A stretch of 64,000 nt of DNA from Euryodendron excelsum (taxonomy: Eukaryota; Streptophyta; Magnoliopsida; Ericales; Pentaphylacaceae). Positions 1 to 10,650 of the stretch are shown piece after piece; the first letter of the stretch is position 1; each line of letters starts with the position of its first letter. The translations under genes and the position numbers were made by a program. The stretch covers positions 17,141,501 through 17,205,500 of the forward strand of contig CM065383.1 of assembly GCA_033060915.1 (NCBI GenBank), written 5' to 3'. The notes beneath the pieces were generated by a model, which made no database searches, had not been told where the DNA came from, and worked only from the letters and a program-made list of their open reading frames with translations.

Positions 1-27
1 CGCTTGTAGCGGTAGGTATTGATAGAA

Positions 28-190
28 ATAACTGTCAATTTCCAATAGCTTATGTTGTCGCAAGTGTTGGTTTGAAAGGATTTATGTGTGTCTGTGGTCA
101 ATTTCCAATAAGTATTTATGCAAATAATTGTCAATTTTCAATAGCTGCAGGCCCTTCTAGGGGCTTGCAATAACTGTCAATTTCCAATAC
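28..190 (+). repeat. Four imperfect copies of a ~21-bp motif
   Basis: The motif ataactgtcaatttccaata occurs at about 28-47, 97-110 (partial), 125-142 and 170-189, at irregular 30-70 bp spacing. No ORF covers it. It could be a degraded minisatellite or part of an element extending left of the window. Nothing else is recognised in 191-400. Confidence 0.6.
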
Positions 191-407
191 CTTAAAGGGC
201 CTTATGTAGGAAATGGGACTTGCAAGGTATACCCTATCACCCTGCTATTAATGCAAGTTCAATTGACAGCAGTTTGTGCATCCATTTCATAACAAATTCA
301 TTTTGATAGCATAATTACTTGTAACAAAAATCAGAAAACTTTCATTACATTAAACTTTTATTACATGATTTTGTGCCCACAAGGGCCTTCCCAGTACATT
401 AACCTCC

Positions 408-917
408 TTAACTCAACTGCAAATATTTCACATTCCCATCCTTACTCCTCTTGCCATACTTATTACCATTCTCATCCCCACTTACTTTGAAGTGCCACCA
501 GATAAAGAAAAACCATGATAACACCATACATGCTCCCAAAACCCTCTGTCTTGCTCTTTGCACTCTAAGTCGGTCTTGTAACAGTGTGATTCTTTTTAGC
601 AAACCAGGTATCATTTTCTTCCACGAGCACAAATGGGAGGATCAAATCATATAAAGAAGCCACAAGCACCAATATTTTGCATTTTAATAAAATCAATCAG
701 CATTAGGACAAACAAATTGTAAAGTTTTACCTTTTCCTACAATCAACAGGGGAATTAAAATCATTCCAAGAAAAAAATTGAAATGAAGGAAATCAATTGT
801 AGCTTATCGTACACCATATTGTGCACACCCCAAAAACCTCCTCTCGGGATTTAGATCAATCCAGGAAGTCATTAGCTTCGTTCTTCTTCCACACAAGCAA
901 TGCATCGGCTCCATCAT
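408..917 (-). pseudogene. GRF-type zinc-finger protein pseudogene (At4g04775-like)
   Basis: The minus strand holds a split, broken gene. The first exon, about 917 down to 815, encodes MMEPMHCLCGRR, then TSWIDLNP and RRFLGCAQYG, which is the first half of a GRF zinc finger (CxCG, TSW, NPxRRFxGC). The second block, about 685-408, gives ACGFF, an in-frame stop where the family has Trp, then FDPPICARGR. A one-base shift in an A run follows, then MIPGLLKRITLLQ, a basic/coiled segment and a hydrophobic anchor (VLGACMVLSWFFFIWW). This is the usual order of small plant GRF proteins: one zinc finger, a coiled coil and a C-terminal membrane anchor. The stop, the frameshift and the lack of a clean intron acceptor make it a pseudogene. 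The domain assignment is from motif recognition. Confidence 0.7.
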
Positions 918-1081
918 CTGTTCTATCACTTCCCTTCCATGAGCTCTTCTTTTTTTATTTGATTTCATCTGTCATGCCCTAAAATTGTTGCGACAGAGTA
1001 AAGATGCAAGGGAAAGGGGGGGAAAGGTTGGGGAGGTTGGCAAACAACAGAAAAGCCCATGTTTGTGCCCACGTGCATAAC

Positions 1082-2114
1082 TGTCATGGGTTGCCACCCG
1101 TGGCACAATTGGGGTCGCAAGGGACCTTGGCGTGGGGCATGTTTGAGCATGGTTAGCCGATGGCATGACAATATCGTAATTTGTATTTTTCATATTTATT
1201 GAATTTATGGATTATGACTCCTCGAGGGTGCAGGATGTTTTCTCTTACAAGTTTGGAGATGACTTAGAATGCTATTATAATGGGGGTCCTAGTGTTGACT
1301 CTACCATCCCCTGGTGTTATCTAAAGGGACAACACTCAAGTGAGTCCCTTGAGAGAGTGGGCGAGACTTGGGGGCCTACTATGACACGTGACTGCAGTTC
1401 TCATACTAGTTAAGGGGTTACATGGGCAGCATTATATCTGGTGGGACAGATGTTGGGCATTGGCATCGAGGATGGAGTTATGACATTCGCACCCACTATG
1501 CAGCATCTGTATCGTGGCAGGGCTTATGCTCATGACGGGTTGAGTCTCGGTATGCACACTTGCATGTCGTGTGTCTCATGTGCACTTGCACGTTGGGTTC
1601 AAGCTTGTGCACACGGCCGCTTGGTTTGGCTACCATTGGTGTCACGGGATACTATGTTGTGGGCTTAACGGTTGCTATTCGGGGGTGCCTATCCTTACGG
1701 GCAACAACCTTGACGCGAGACGCTAGGAGCTTCATGGATGGAGGCGTCGTGCCTAACGGGTGATACTTGGCTCACGCGCATGTCCAGTTGCATATGGCTG
1801 TCTTGCTTGTGTTTCACGAGGGACTAGCACTAAGCACATTGCTTGTCATGTGTGTGTACATTTGAGAATGGCGTTGCTATCGCCTATAGCTTGGGTAAGC
1901 CGTATGACTTGAGCATCGGAGGATGGAGCTTATCAAGATATGCGGGACATTACGGATGGATCCTAGACGAGCGCATTATCTTATGCCTCGGTGTATGAGT
2001 TTAGCGGAACTATTGCTTGGTGCATAGTGGCCTCACGGGTTAATTCCGCTGTGTATGATTATGATGAGTCGCATTACTGTTACTGTATGGTGCCCGGCCT
2101 GTCAACCTGTGACG
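1082..2114 (+). repeat. 5' LTR of the LARD-like element
   Basis: It runs from tgtcatgggttgccacccg to ctgtgacg. It aligns along its full length with 3839-4871, with many substitutions but equal length, so the insertion is not recent. Short open frames inside it (for example 1207-1413 and 1441-1668) are chance ORFs of the LTR. Confidence 0.88.
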
Positions 2115-3838
2115 GTTAGTATCAGAGCACTAACCATCCGTGGTGTGCATCAATTTGGTGTTACTTCTTTTTTCCGTGTGGGCATTCTCTTCATTTGTGG
2201 TGAACTTCTCTCAGTGGGTTGTTTACTTCAGATTGTTAGTTGTCAGTTTTGCGGTGGAGTGAGTGTCATTACATCTTATGACGAATGGATTAGTGGCCCG
2301 AGCTAGTACTTTCCAGTCTATGTGGGCTGAAATCTTATGGTATTAGTGGACTTAGTTGCTGTTTGAATCCCTTTGGTACCTTCTTTAGAGTGGCCGCTTC
2401 AATAAGCTTTGAACGTGTGCTCGGTCCTTTGATTATGGTCATGGTGCTCAGTACAACAGGTCATCTTAAGGATGTGCATGTGACCGGCTCAGTAGTGCAT
2501 GAATGCTTCTGTGTGTCAGATTAATGATTTTGGTGCATAGCTAGTAGTGCTACTTTGTTGGATTGGTGAGTTGCTTCTGCAATATGTGAGCTTGTGCAGA
2601 AGAACTTGCTTCGTGTTGTGGGGATTTGCTTACCTTCATTTGACCCTTGAGTTGGCTAAAACTGTTGGCAGCTTTGCTCATATTATTGCATGGTTACTTT
2701 GTTGGTTTTGTGCTCACTTAGTGGTTGTGCTCATTTCTGCGCTTAGCTGTTGGCATTTGTAAAAAGCGTGTTTTGTTCGTACTTTTGGGTGGTCTTACCT
2801 CGTTAAGATACATATTGGCTAGTGAACACCAGGTAGCTCAGACGAATTCACCGTTGTTTGAAAGCACTGTGTAACGAGGGTTCATCAAGACATAAGTCCT
2901 TTGGCAGAGGGAGGCATTGTTGGATAGACTTTAGGTGAAGATCAGAGGATCAAGCACTGGAGATGTGGGCAGAATTCATGTGAAGATCAAAGGATCAAAC
3001 ACTGGAGCTGTGCAAACTGATTTCGGGTGAAGGCTAGAAAGCTGAGGTACTGAAACAGTGTGGGCTAATTTCGGGTGAAGGCTGGAGAGCTAAGGCACTG
3101 AAATAGCATGGGTTATTTTCGGTTGAAGGTCTAAAGATTGAGGTATTAAAGCAACATTGTGGGACTAGTTGGAACCATTTGCTAGTGGGCAGGGTTTACT
3201 TCGACAGTGCAGACGGACTTGCATCCGGTGGGAGTGCCGGTCAGTTGGGAACTAGTGTAGGACAGAACCACAGGTTGTCGCGAGGGCACCTTTGGGTCGT
3301 GCACACGGAGAATTCTGATATCAAGTGAGCTTTTGTGGGTTCAGTTGCGGAGTTGTGTAGAGGGTGCACGTGGAGTGCTCGTCGATGAGGGCATCGACCC
3401 CTTAAAGTGGTGGAGGGTGTGTGACGGTCAACGCACACCATTCCTTAGCACGCGACGGATAGCTCATATTCATGTACATGTTGTCGACGAATGGAGCAAT
3501 ATGGTATGAGGCACTTGCTCAAAAGAGTTTGTGTTTGCTTAATGTGGTAGAAAATGTGTCTTGCTTAGCTGAGTTCAGCATGAGAGTCTGGGCAAACATT
3601 TGTTTTGAGTAGCTGTGGGGGCAGATTTGGGGGAGACCAGATTTGTAGGCTATCAACACGGAGGTGTTGGTCTGCAAGGAGTGGTGGCAACTCATCGTGG
3701 GGGCATATAAGCACTACCGCATTCAGCGTTATGCTTAGCATCAACGAGGACATTGATTGTTCGAGTGGTGGAGAGTGTCAGGAGTTGGCACTGAGTTTTG
3801 GCATCATCAAGGACGATGATGGTTGAAGTGGTGAAGAA
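2115..3838 (+). other. Internal region of LARD-like element, no coding capacity
   Basis: The first bases form the primer-binding site. No gag, protease, RT or integrase motif was found in any frame. It contains a tandem array (2935-3165) and three spaced copies of a polypurine/LTR-junction module (3382-3428, 3738-3787, 3803-3850). Confidence 0.7.
2935..3165 (+). repeat. Five tandem ~46-bp units
   Basis: The core gtgaag starts at 2935, 2980, 3027 and 3075, with a variant at 3122. The following text keeps the pattern gatc/aggct, then an aggatc or gagct step, then the cactg or tactga portion. The first two units differ from the last three, so the array has two sub-types. Confidence 0.75.
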
Positions 3839-4871
3839 TGTCACGGGTTGCCACCCGTGGCAAATTTGGGGCTGCGAGGGAGCTTGGCGTGGAGTATGTC
3901 TGAGCATGGTTGGCCTGTGGCATGGCAATCTCGTAGTTTGTATTTTTCATATTTTTTGGATTTATGGATTATGACTCATCGAGGGGGCAGGATATTTTCT
4001 CCGACAAATTTGGAGATGGCTCAGAATGCTATTATAAGGGGGGTCTTGGTGTTGACTCTACCACCCCCTAGTACAACCGAAAGGGACAACACTCAAGTGA
4101 GACCCCCAAGGGAGTGGGCGAGACTTAGGGGTCAACTGTGGCACGTGGCTGCAGTCCTCATGCTAGTCAAGGGGATACATGGGCGACATTATGTCCGGTG
4201 GGGCAGATGTTGGGCATTGGCATCGAGGATGGGGTTGTGACATTTGCACCTGCTATACCGCATCTGTATCGTGGCGGGGCTTATGCTCATAACGGATTGG
4301 GCCTCGGTGTGCACACTTGCATGTCGTGTGTCTCATGTGCACTTGCACACTGTGTTCAAGCATGTGCACACGACTGCTTGGTTTGGCTAGCATTGGTGTC
4401 ACTTGACACTATGTTGTGGGCTTAACGGTTGCTATTTTGTGGTGTCTATCCTTGAGGGCAACAACCTTGACGCAAGGTACTAGGAGCTTCATGGATGGAG
4501 GCGTCGTGCCTAATGAGTGATACTTGGCTCACGAGTATGTCCGGTTGCACATAGTTGTCTTGCTTGTGTTTCGAGAGGGACTAGAGCTAAGCATATTGCT
4601 TGTCATGTGTGCGCGTATTTGAGAATGGCGTTGCTATCGCCTATAGCTTGGGTAAGCCGTATGGCTTGAGTATCGGAGAATGGAGCTTATCAAGATATGC
4701 GGGACATTACGGATAGATCCTGGATGAGCGCATAATCTTATGTCTCGATGTTTGAGTTTGGCAGGACTATTGCTTCCTGCATAGTGGTCTCACGGGTTAA
4801 TTCCATTGCGTATGATCATGGCAGGTCGCATTACTGTCACCGTGTAGTGCTCAGCCTGCCAGCCCGTGACA
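3839..4871 (+). repeat. 3' LTR of the LARD-like element
   Basis: It runs from tgtcacgggttgccacccg to cagcccgtgaca, 1033 bp. It is preceded by the purine tract at about 3822-3838 and followed by the target-duplication copy atagc. The ORFs 3848-4240 and 4138-4425 fall in it and match the frames of the left LTR; they are not genes. Confidence 0.88.
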
Positions 4872-4876
4872 ATAGC

Positions 4877-6778
4877 ACATGGGTGTCTCTCCGTCGTCTC
4901 GGCTGATGAACGTTTGGGATTGGACTGATTAGAGATGTAAAATGAAATGGACGGACCTTTTTGTCAAAATTGAAACTAGAGGGACCAAATCATTATTTTA
5001 ATGAAACTACTAGGACTACCACTAATTTGCCCTTAACTTTATTTTCCTAAATAGGAAATGAACTTTTATAATTTAGCTGGTGCCGCTGGTCATTGGATGC
5101 CCTTATTAGGGGTGAAAAATCGGAGAAGCAGTATCACTTATTAAATTTAGGAGGATAATTTTAATATATTTGAGTCTTTTTAATGTGAAAGTATATTTCT
5201 AATGCATTCATTCATTGGAAAGATTTAAAAAAAAAAAAAAAAAAAAAGGCCTTCATTGTCCATTGCCAAAAAAGTTATTGTAAAGATTTAAAAAAATAAT
5301 TCATTTCCAATGCTAGAAGTGTGTTAATTACTTATTCTGATGGAATAAAAAAAAAGTGTGTTTATTACTTTATTTTCCCAATTAAAATATAGTTTTTAAA
5401 CATATTTCGGTTATTGAATTCCCATAATCCCATTTATTAAAAAAGAAAAGTATTCATTTGTCCATTGCTCGAGAAGTGCGTTTAATTTTCAAAATAAAAA
5501 ACCAATTTGTTATTGTGCCAGTGGGTTATGTGAATAAAACTAAGACCGTAAAACGAACTAAGTTACTTAAACTCGACTTGTGTTCAGTTCTCGTTTAAAA
5601 TTAACTCATTATGTAAACAAGTCATGCTCGAACACATTTTAAAATTCGTTAATTTTTTGAGTTCAGTTTGAACTTAGCTCAATAAACAAAAATACACTAA
5701 AAAATTTAAAATCTACTCGAGCTCAGCTTGAATAAAGCTCATTTGAGATCGAAAGTTAACAAAACACGCTTGAACACAATTTCAAGCTCGTTAAGATTAT
5801 CAAACTAAGCTTGAACAACCCACTACTTGCTTCGGCTCGACTCGGCTTGTTTACAGCCCTAACTAAAACACATGATCCCTTTATGGTTTGGACTTATATA
5901 CAAAATGAATGGGTGACAAATTTGGTGAAATTGAAAAAAAAAAGTCACCACAAAGGATACTCTTTTATTTTGACATAAAAGGACAAAATCATCTTTTTTT
6001 ATGTTTTATTTTGAAGAGATGAAATAACAAAAATATCCATGACAGAATTGCTGTTAATTCTAATAATTTGACAGTTAAATTTAAATTATAAATAATTATG
6101 TATTCACTTTTAAATTACGTGGAATCATGTCATCTTCTTTCAAACCACAAAACACTTTACCCCATTTTGTTTGTTCATGTGATTTTTATGTGATTTTCTC
6201 TCAAAGTCACAAAAACACTTTTCTCTCAAATTACAAAACACTTTACCCCATTTTGTTAGTAGAATGCCCATGCAGGTCGTGAACGTGTTATTAATTGGCC
6301 ACACGAGTATAGTCATTAATTTATATAAAAAAAAATTATAGTGGATTAGTTTCAATAAAAATCAAATAAGCTCCCTAGCTCAAAATTAAAGACACAAGCC
6401 CTTATGATTTGTTTTTACTTACAAAACAGGTGGAATCTGGATAAATTTGATAAAATATAAAAAATACTCTATTTATTTTGATATGAAAAGATAAAATTAT
6501 TTTTTTAATATTTTATTATGAAGTGATAAAATAATAAAAATATCTCTATAATAAAATTACTTTTGATTTCAACGATTTATATTTTTTTACAGTTAAGTCC
6601 AAAGTTCGAAGTTGAAACTGCAAAAAATTATGTGTAAATTTAAATTTATGACAGTCTTGTAATTTTCTCTCATACTAAAACGTTATTATTCGATGAAATG
6701 AAAATAGAAACGAGATGAGGTGGTGACTTGGAAGAGAGAAATTTTGTTTTTTAATAGATGGGAAATTTTTTCTGAATA
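4877..6778. other. AT-rich intergenic spacer with degenerate repeats
   Basis: No gene was found. It holds poly-A tracts (5228-5247), an AGCTCG-rich dispersed repeat (5527-5862), a diverged duplication (about 5890-6080 against 6410-6600) and a 25-bp direct repeat, acaaaacactttacccca with extension, at 6146-6170 and about 6233-6257. Confidence 0.6.
5527..5862 (+). repeat. Dispersed repeat rich in AGCTCG/CTTGAA, copy 1
   Basis: It contains repeated gctcgagctc, agcttgaa and gctcattt words and ends cggcttgtttacagcccta. A diverged relative ends cttagttcgtttacagttct at about 50107-50375, and a shorter piece lies at 45125-45240. The common ending suggests one dispersed non-coding repeat family; its class (MITE, SINE or other) is unresolved. 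Confidence 0.5.
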
Positions 6779-9021
6779 ATGGTTCAGAACATGAAAGAAG
6801 ATCACGAGGTAAAACATTCCACTCCCATTTTCCTTCTTGATCAATTGAATTTTCCGTCAACAGAATTAATTATCCGTTCTGCTGAGCCTGCTCTTCTTTT
6901 TCTTTGTATTCTTTGTGTTGTAAATTCAATCCTTTCTCTTTGCTCTGGAGCGCCCTTTAATTTGTGTTTCGATCTTCCAATCTGAGTGTACATTTATCTA
7001 ATAAACACGATTGTATAATATCTGCTAGTAGGATTCAGTTTCTGAACCTTATTTGAATTACTCGGCTTGTGTGCGTAACCCTAGATGTTGGTGATGATTA
7101 TGGGCAGTCGATTGATATTCGATACAATTGCCTTCATTTACTAGTTCTGTTGTCGTGCTAGAGCATGTTCAATCAACATGTAGTAGAGCGTTTATCTCAT
7201 TAATTGCAGTGTTTTTGCACATCATCTCTGTTCCATTGTTTGGATATTAATAATTTTAGGTCATTGTGTGATTGGGTCTAAGGCTTTGTTGAGTGAGTTT
7301 GGGTTGAAATCTGTTATGTTTATAACTCAATTTGCCGGTCGAGTTATGGGATCATGACTGCATACCTGACAACTGTTTTTGTGGCCCAATTCTGTGAAAA
7401 TTTTGATGCATCTTGCGAAGCTGCTTAGTAAATTCTTTCACCTACTGGGAGGACTAGAAATTATGTTGTGATCCTTAACTTCTCATCATAAGTTAATTTT
7501 TTGAATCTTTAACTTCTCATCATATGGCACCCGATGAACAGAAATTTCTACTTACTTTTTATAAGTTTTATATGCGTTTTCCCTCTTTCTGTCAGTGACT
7601 GGCTGGTGTTCAAGGCTTTCTCTAACTAGTATTTTAGGAGCACTTTCTTCCCCCATTTCATGGCCTTCTTGTATTTTTTGTTGATCATCTGCTACTGTTG
7701 GTCGCTTGTCAAATTAAAAATGAAGGTCACATGTGAATTTTTTACCCATTTCCCAAACAGCAGTTAGCATAAAGTTGACATTGTAATAATTAAATTAGAA
7801 GTGAGGGGACTTAATTGTTACAATTAAAAATGAAAGTCTTGAAGTGGGATTTGATGTAAAGTGCTAGGGTGCAAAGTGCAATTAACCCTAGTTTATGCCT
7901 TTTACCTATATTCCTTCTTGTGGAAGATACAAAGCACTTATCGTCGATTCATCAGTTCAATGATTTAAAGAACAAAACATACTTTGCCTGCAAAAAGGTC
8001 AAATTCCCAATTGTATAACTTATAAGGGTGTTTCTTTTGGCAAATTGCAGGTTCTTTTTTCTTAAGTTAGGATTTGTTAAAAGACATAACTGAAATCACT
8101 TTCCATTGTTAATATGATTGGGTTTTTGTCTAGGTCATATCTTGGACATCACTTGTAAATGTATGGCACCTGATTAATCATTAAAAGAAAAATTCAAATG
8201 GAGGAAGTGATAATTAAGAAAGGTCTTGTGCTTTGAGACTTCATAGTTTTGCACTTCGCAGTCTCATTGAATGAAAGTCATGTAACCTACTTTTGGAGTG
8301 ATAATTTGTTTGAGAATAATCACCTAATTTCCTCGTTACTTTTTCTTGCTTTTTATTGGAATGGTTAATTAAATATGCAGATTGAAGAAAAGAAGCAACC
8401 TGCTGCTGATGTTTTGTTTCAATACTCAAAATTTGTGATGGCATGTATGGGAAATCAAGTTCGGCCCTGCGACTTGAGGTTGCATTTAATGAAGGTAATG
8501 CAGATATTCTTGATCAACTTTCTTCTTAACACTATTAGCAATTATGTGCTCTTTTTTTTCTTTTTTTTTTTCAGTTCCATTTAAGCTGTTGAAAATTTAT
8601 TGAAAAAAGCCCTTTGAGTATGCTGGTGATCGCAGTAAGCCAATCAGGCTGGCAGTAAGTGATAGCAACCATGTGGGGAGACCTGCTTCTTTGTTTTTAC
8701 TTTTGTGTGGGTGGGGGATGGGGATCAAGCATAACAGGATTTGGTTTCATTTTGATCAATTTCCATTCTGCTTTTATTTGGTTTTCCTTGTGAGGAACTC
8801 TGACAGGACAGTGCAGTAATAGGTGGATTCTGTGAAGGCCAATTTTAGTCATGTTACCTGATTGTTGTTGTCGTATGAAAATTCTTCAGGAGATTTCAGG
8901 GATGCCAACTTCTCTAAGGAGGGAGTCATCCCAAATGACAGCTTCTCCTGATGCGATGGGTGAGTCATCGAGATCGGGTACAGCCAGACTTGATAAAGTA
9001 GACAGTTTTCTAGCACTATAG
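6779..9021 (+). CDS. Small three-exon protein, about 91 aa, function unknown
   Basis: The gene model joins 6779-6808, 8381-8494 and 8890-9021. All three exons are in phase 0, with donors gtaaaa and gtaatg and acceptors tgcag and ttcag. The protein starts MVQNMKEDHE, continues IEEKKQPAADVLFQYSKF and a Cys-containing VMACMGNQVRPCDLRLHLMK, then EISGMPTSLRRESS and a Ser-rich tail ending ARLDKVDSFLAL. Exons 2 and 3 read as real coding sequence: open, consistent splice phase and a strongly patterned composition. Exon 1 is the least certain; it is the only short in-phase ATG exon with a donor that I saw upstream. There is no signal peptide or membrane segment. I do not recognise the family and assign no function. 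Confidence 0.55.
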
Positions 9022-9479
9022 TCTGAAGCATAACTTCAGCACAATTGTTATTATGGTGGGTGATCTGTACATCACCATTACTCTATTTCTCTTCTTCACT
9101 TTTGCGCCATTTCGTTGACTCTTTACATACATGGCGCCCTTTAAGCTCATGATTATACAGCAGATCATCTTCCTTTCTTTCTTTCCGGGGTTGGGCAGAC
9201 CATGAGTTTTTTTTTTTTAATTTCAATGCCTGGTTCTCATCGTGTAATTCTCTCATATTTTTTTTTGATGAATTACAGTGTCTTTATCTTGCCAAACCAG
9301 TAAAGTTGGTGGATTGAGGAGGTAGGTATTTCTCCACCTCAGAGTCATAGAGCCTCACTGGTGGGAGTTGAATTGTCATTCTATTAATGTCAGTAAGAAA
9401 ATTATAAATCAACTAGAAGTAATTAATATGAAAAATCATCGATAAACAATAGGGTAGATTGATACAGCTTTTTTAATTA

Positions 9480-10200
9480 TGAAGTGGTTCCCAGGGAGGC
9501 GGCAAGCCGTTAGGGAACTATGGAAATGAACTGCTTTAGGATATCAGCAGAACCAGCATTCCCCTTTCACCATTGTCCTATGCAAGAGATGTGTAGACCG
9601 ATACAGTGAACTACTGCAGGTATGTAAATGTTTGGATGTCATATCCTCTCAAAACCTCCTTGTTTTACTCCTCTCAGCTTCTAGCTTGAAGTAGGGTCAA
9701 GGTTTCCCAAAGTCAATTGAATGGTCTGTGAATTAGGGCTGGTGTGTGAAGGAGCTGAAAAACATATTCTTGGTTCTCAATTCAGAACAGTTGCAATGGA
9801 TGAAATATGAATACATGCCCGTCAGGGCGCTAGGCTCCACAGCACTAGGAGCGGGAAAGCAAGAGCCCTAAGTGAGACCTGGTCCAGAATCACGCAACGG
9901 GCTTATTAGGGTGTGGATGATCTTAACAAGGAGCTACGGAGAAACTTGATCAGACACTTAAAGGCGAGAAGAATGAGTTGTTACGGTGAACCAACTACTT
10001 GTTGGTGGTTGGTAGCTGTTTTGCCGAAGTCACAAAGGGCAGCTTAGCCGAATCGGGGCCAGGGCTCCCTCCACTTTAGGGTCGAGAGGGTTAGATTCTA
10101 CCCCACATACGAAGAATCTGTTGGGTTGAAATGAAGAGGCTGATTACATCTCCAGTCAGACCACTGGTACAAACAGCAGAACTTCAGGGCATAAGTGGTA
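9480..10200 (+). other. Possible organelle-derived block (NUMT-like)
   Basis: This block has roughly balanced base composition between AT-rich flanks, no sustained reading frame, and structured-RNA-like wording such as aggcggcaagccgttaggga and ggtgaaccaactacttgt. It resembles plant mitochondrial intron or spacer DNA in style. The assignment is inference; it could also be a degenerate nuclear repeat. Confidence 0.3.
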
Positions 10201-10354
10201 AATTTGTGATTTGGAAGAATTAAAAAAGGGTTAATTACATTTTAACAAATGACCCACTCTTAATTTGAGCTGAAGTGTAAAATTAACAGATCTTAACATT
10301 TTATATGAAAAGACAAAAATACACCAATATGTTATCTGCAAACCCTTTCTTTCT

Positions 10355-10400
10355 CTCTCTAAACATGCCTTTCTCTCTCTAAACATGCCTTTCTCTCTCT
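10355..10400 (+). repeat. 20-bp tandem repeat (ctaaacatgcctttctctct)
   Basis: About two and a half near-identical units lie directly upstream of a CT-rich microsatellite region. Confidence 0.7.
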
Positions 10401-10561
10401 AAGTGTCACCTTTCTCCACAACTGCACAGCCCCACAAAGCCAGCCAATTGCGATGGTTGATCCCTCATCCCCACTGCCCAGTGCCACCCCTCCCCCCACA
10501 GTTCAACGCCACACTTATCTCTCTACAACTCAAGCTCCCCTCTCCCAGTTTCACACCCGCC

Positions 10562-10563
<2 letters not shown>

Positions 10564-10650
<87 letters not shown>
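10564..10650 (+). repeat. (TC)n(TA)n compound microsatellite
   Basis: About 65 bp of TC/CT dinucleotide is followed by about 22 bp of TA. The Ser-Leu and Arg-Glu ORFs across it are artefacts of the repeat. Confidence 0.95.

Larger units (their letters stand above)
1082..4871 (+). mobile_element. Non-autonomous LTR retrotransposon (LARD-like)
   Basis: Two direct repeats of 1033 bp, starting TGTCA and ending TGAC(G/A), flank about 1.7 kb without any gag or pol reading frame. The sequence after the left repeat, gttagtatcagagcac, fits a primer-binding site of the initiator-Met tRNA type (TGGTATCAGAGC). A purine-rich tract, gttgaagtggtgaagaa, precedes the right repeat. Flanking 5-mers are ataac (1077-1081) and atagc (4872-4876), a target duplication with one change. 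The internal part carries its own tandem repeats. The element must have moved with proteins from an autonomous relative. The polypurine tract resembles Ty3/gypsy elements, but the lineage is not certain. Confidence 0.88.

Noticed and set aside
1207..1668. Short ORFs repeated at 3848-4425
   Set aside because: The matching ORFs arise because both lie in the two copies of an LTR, not because of a conserved gene.
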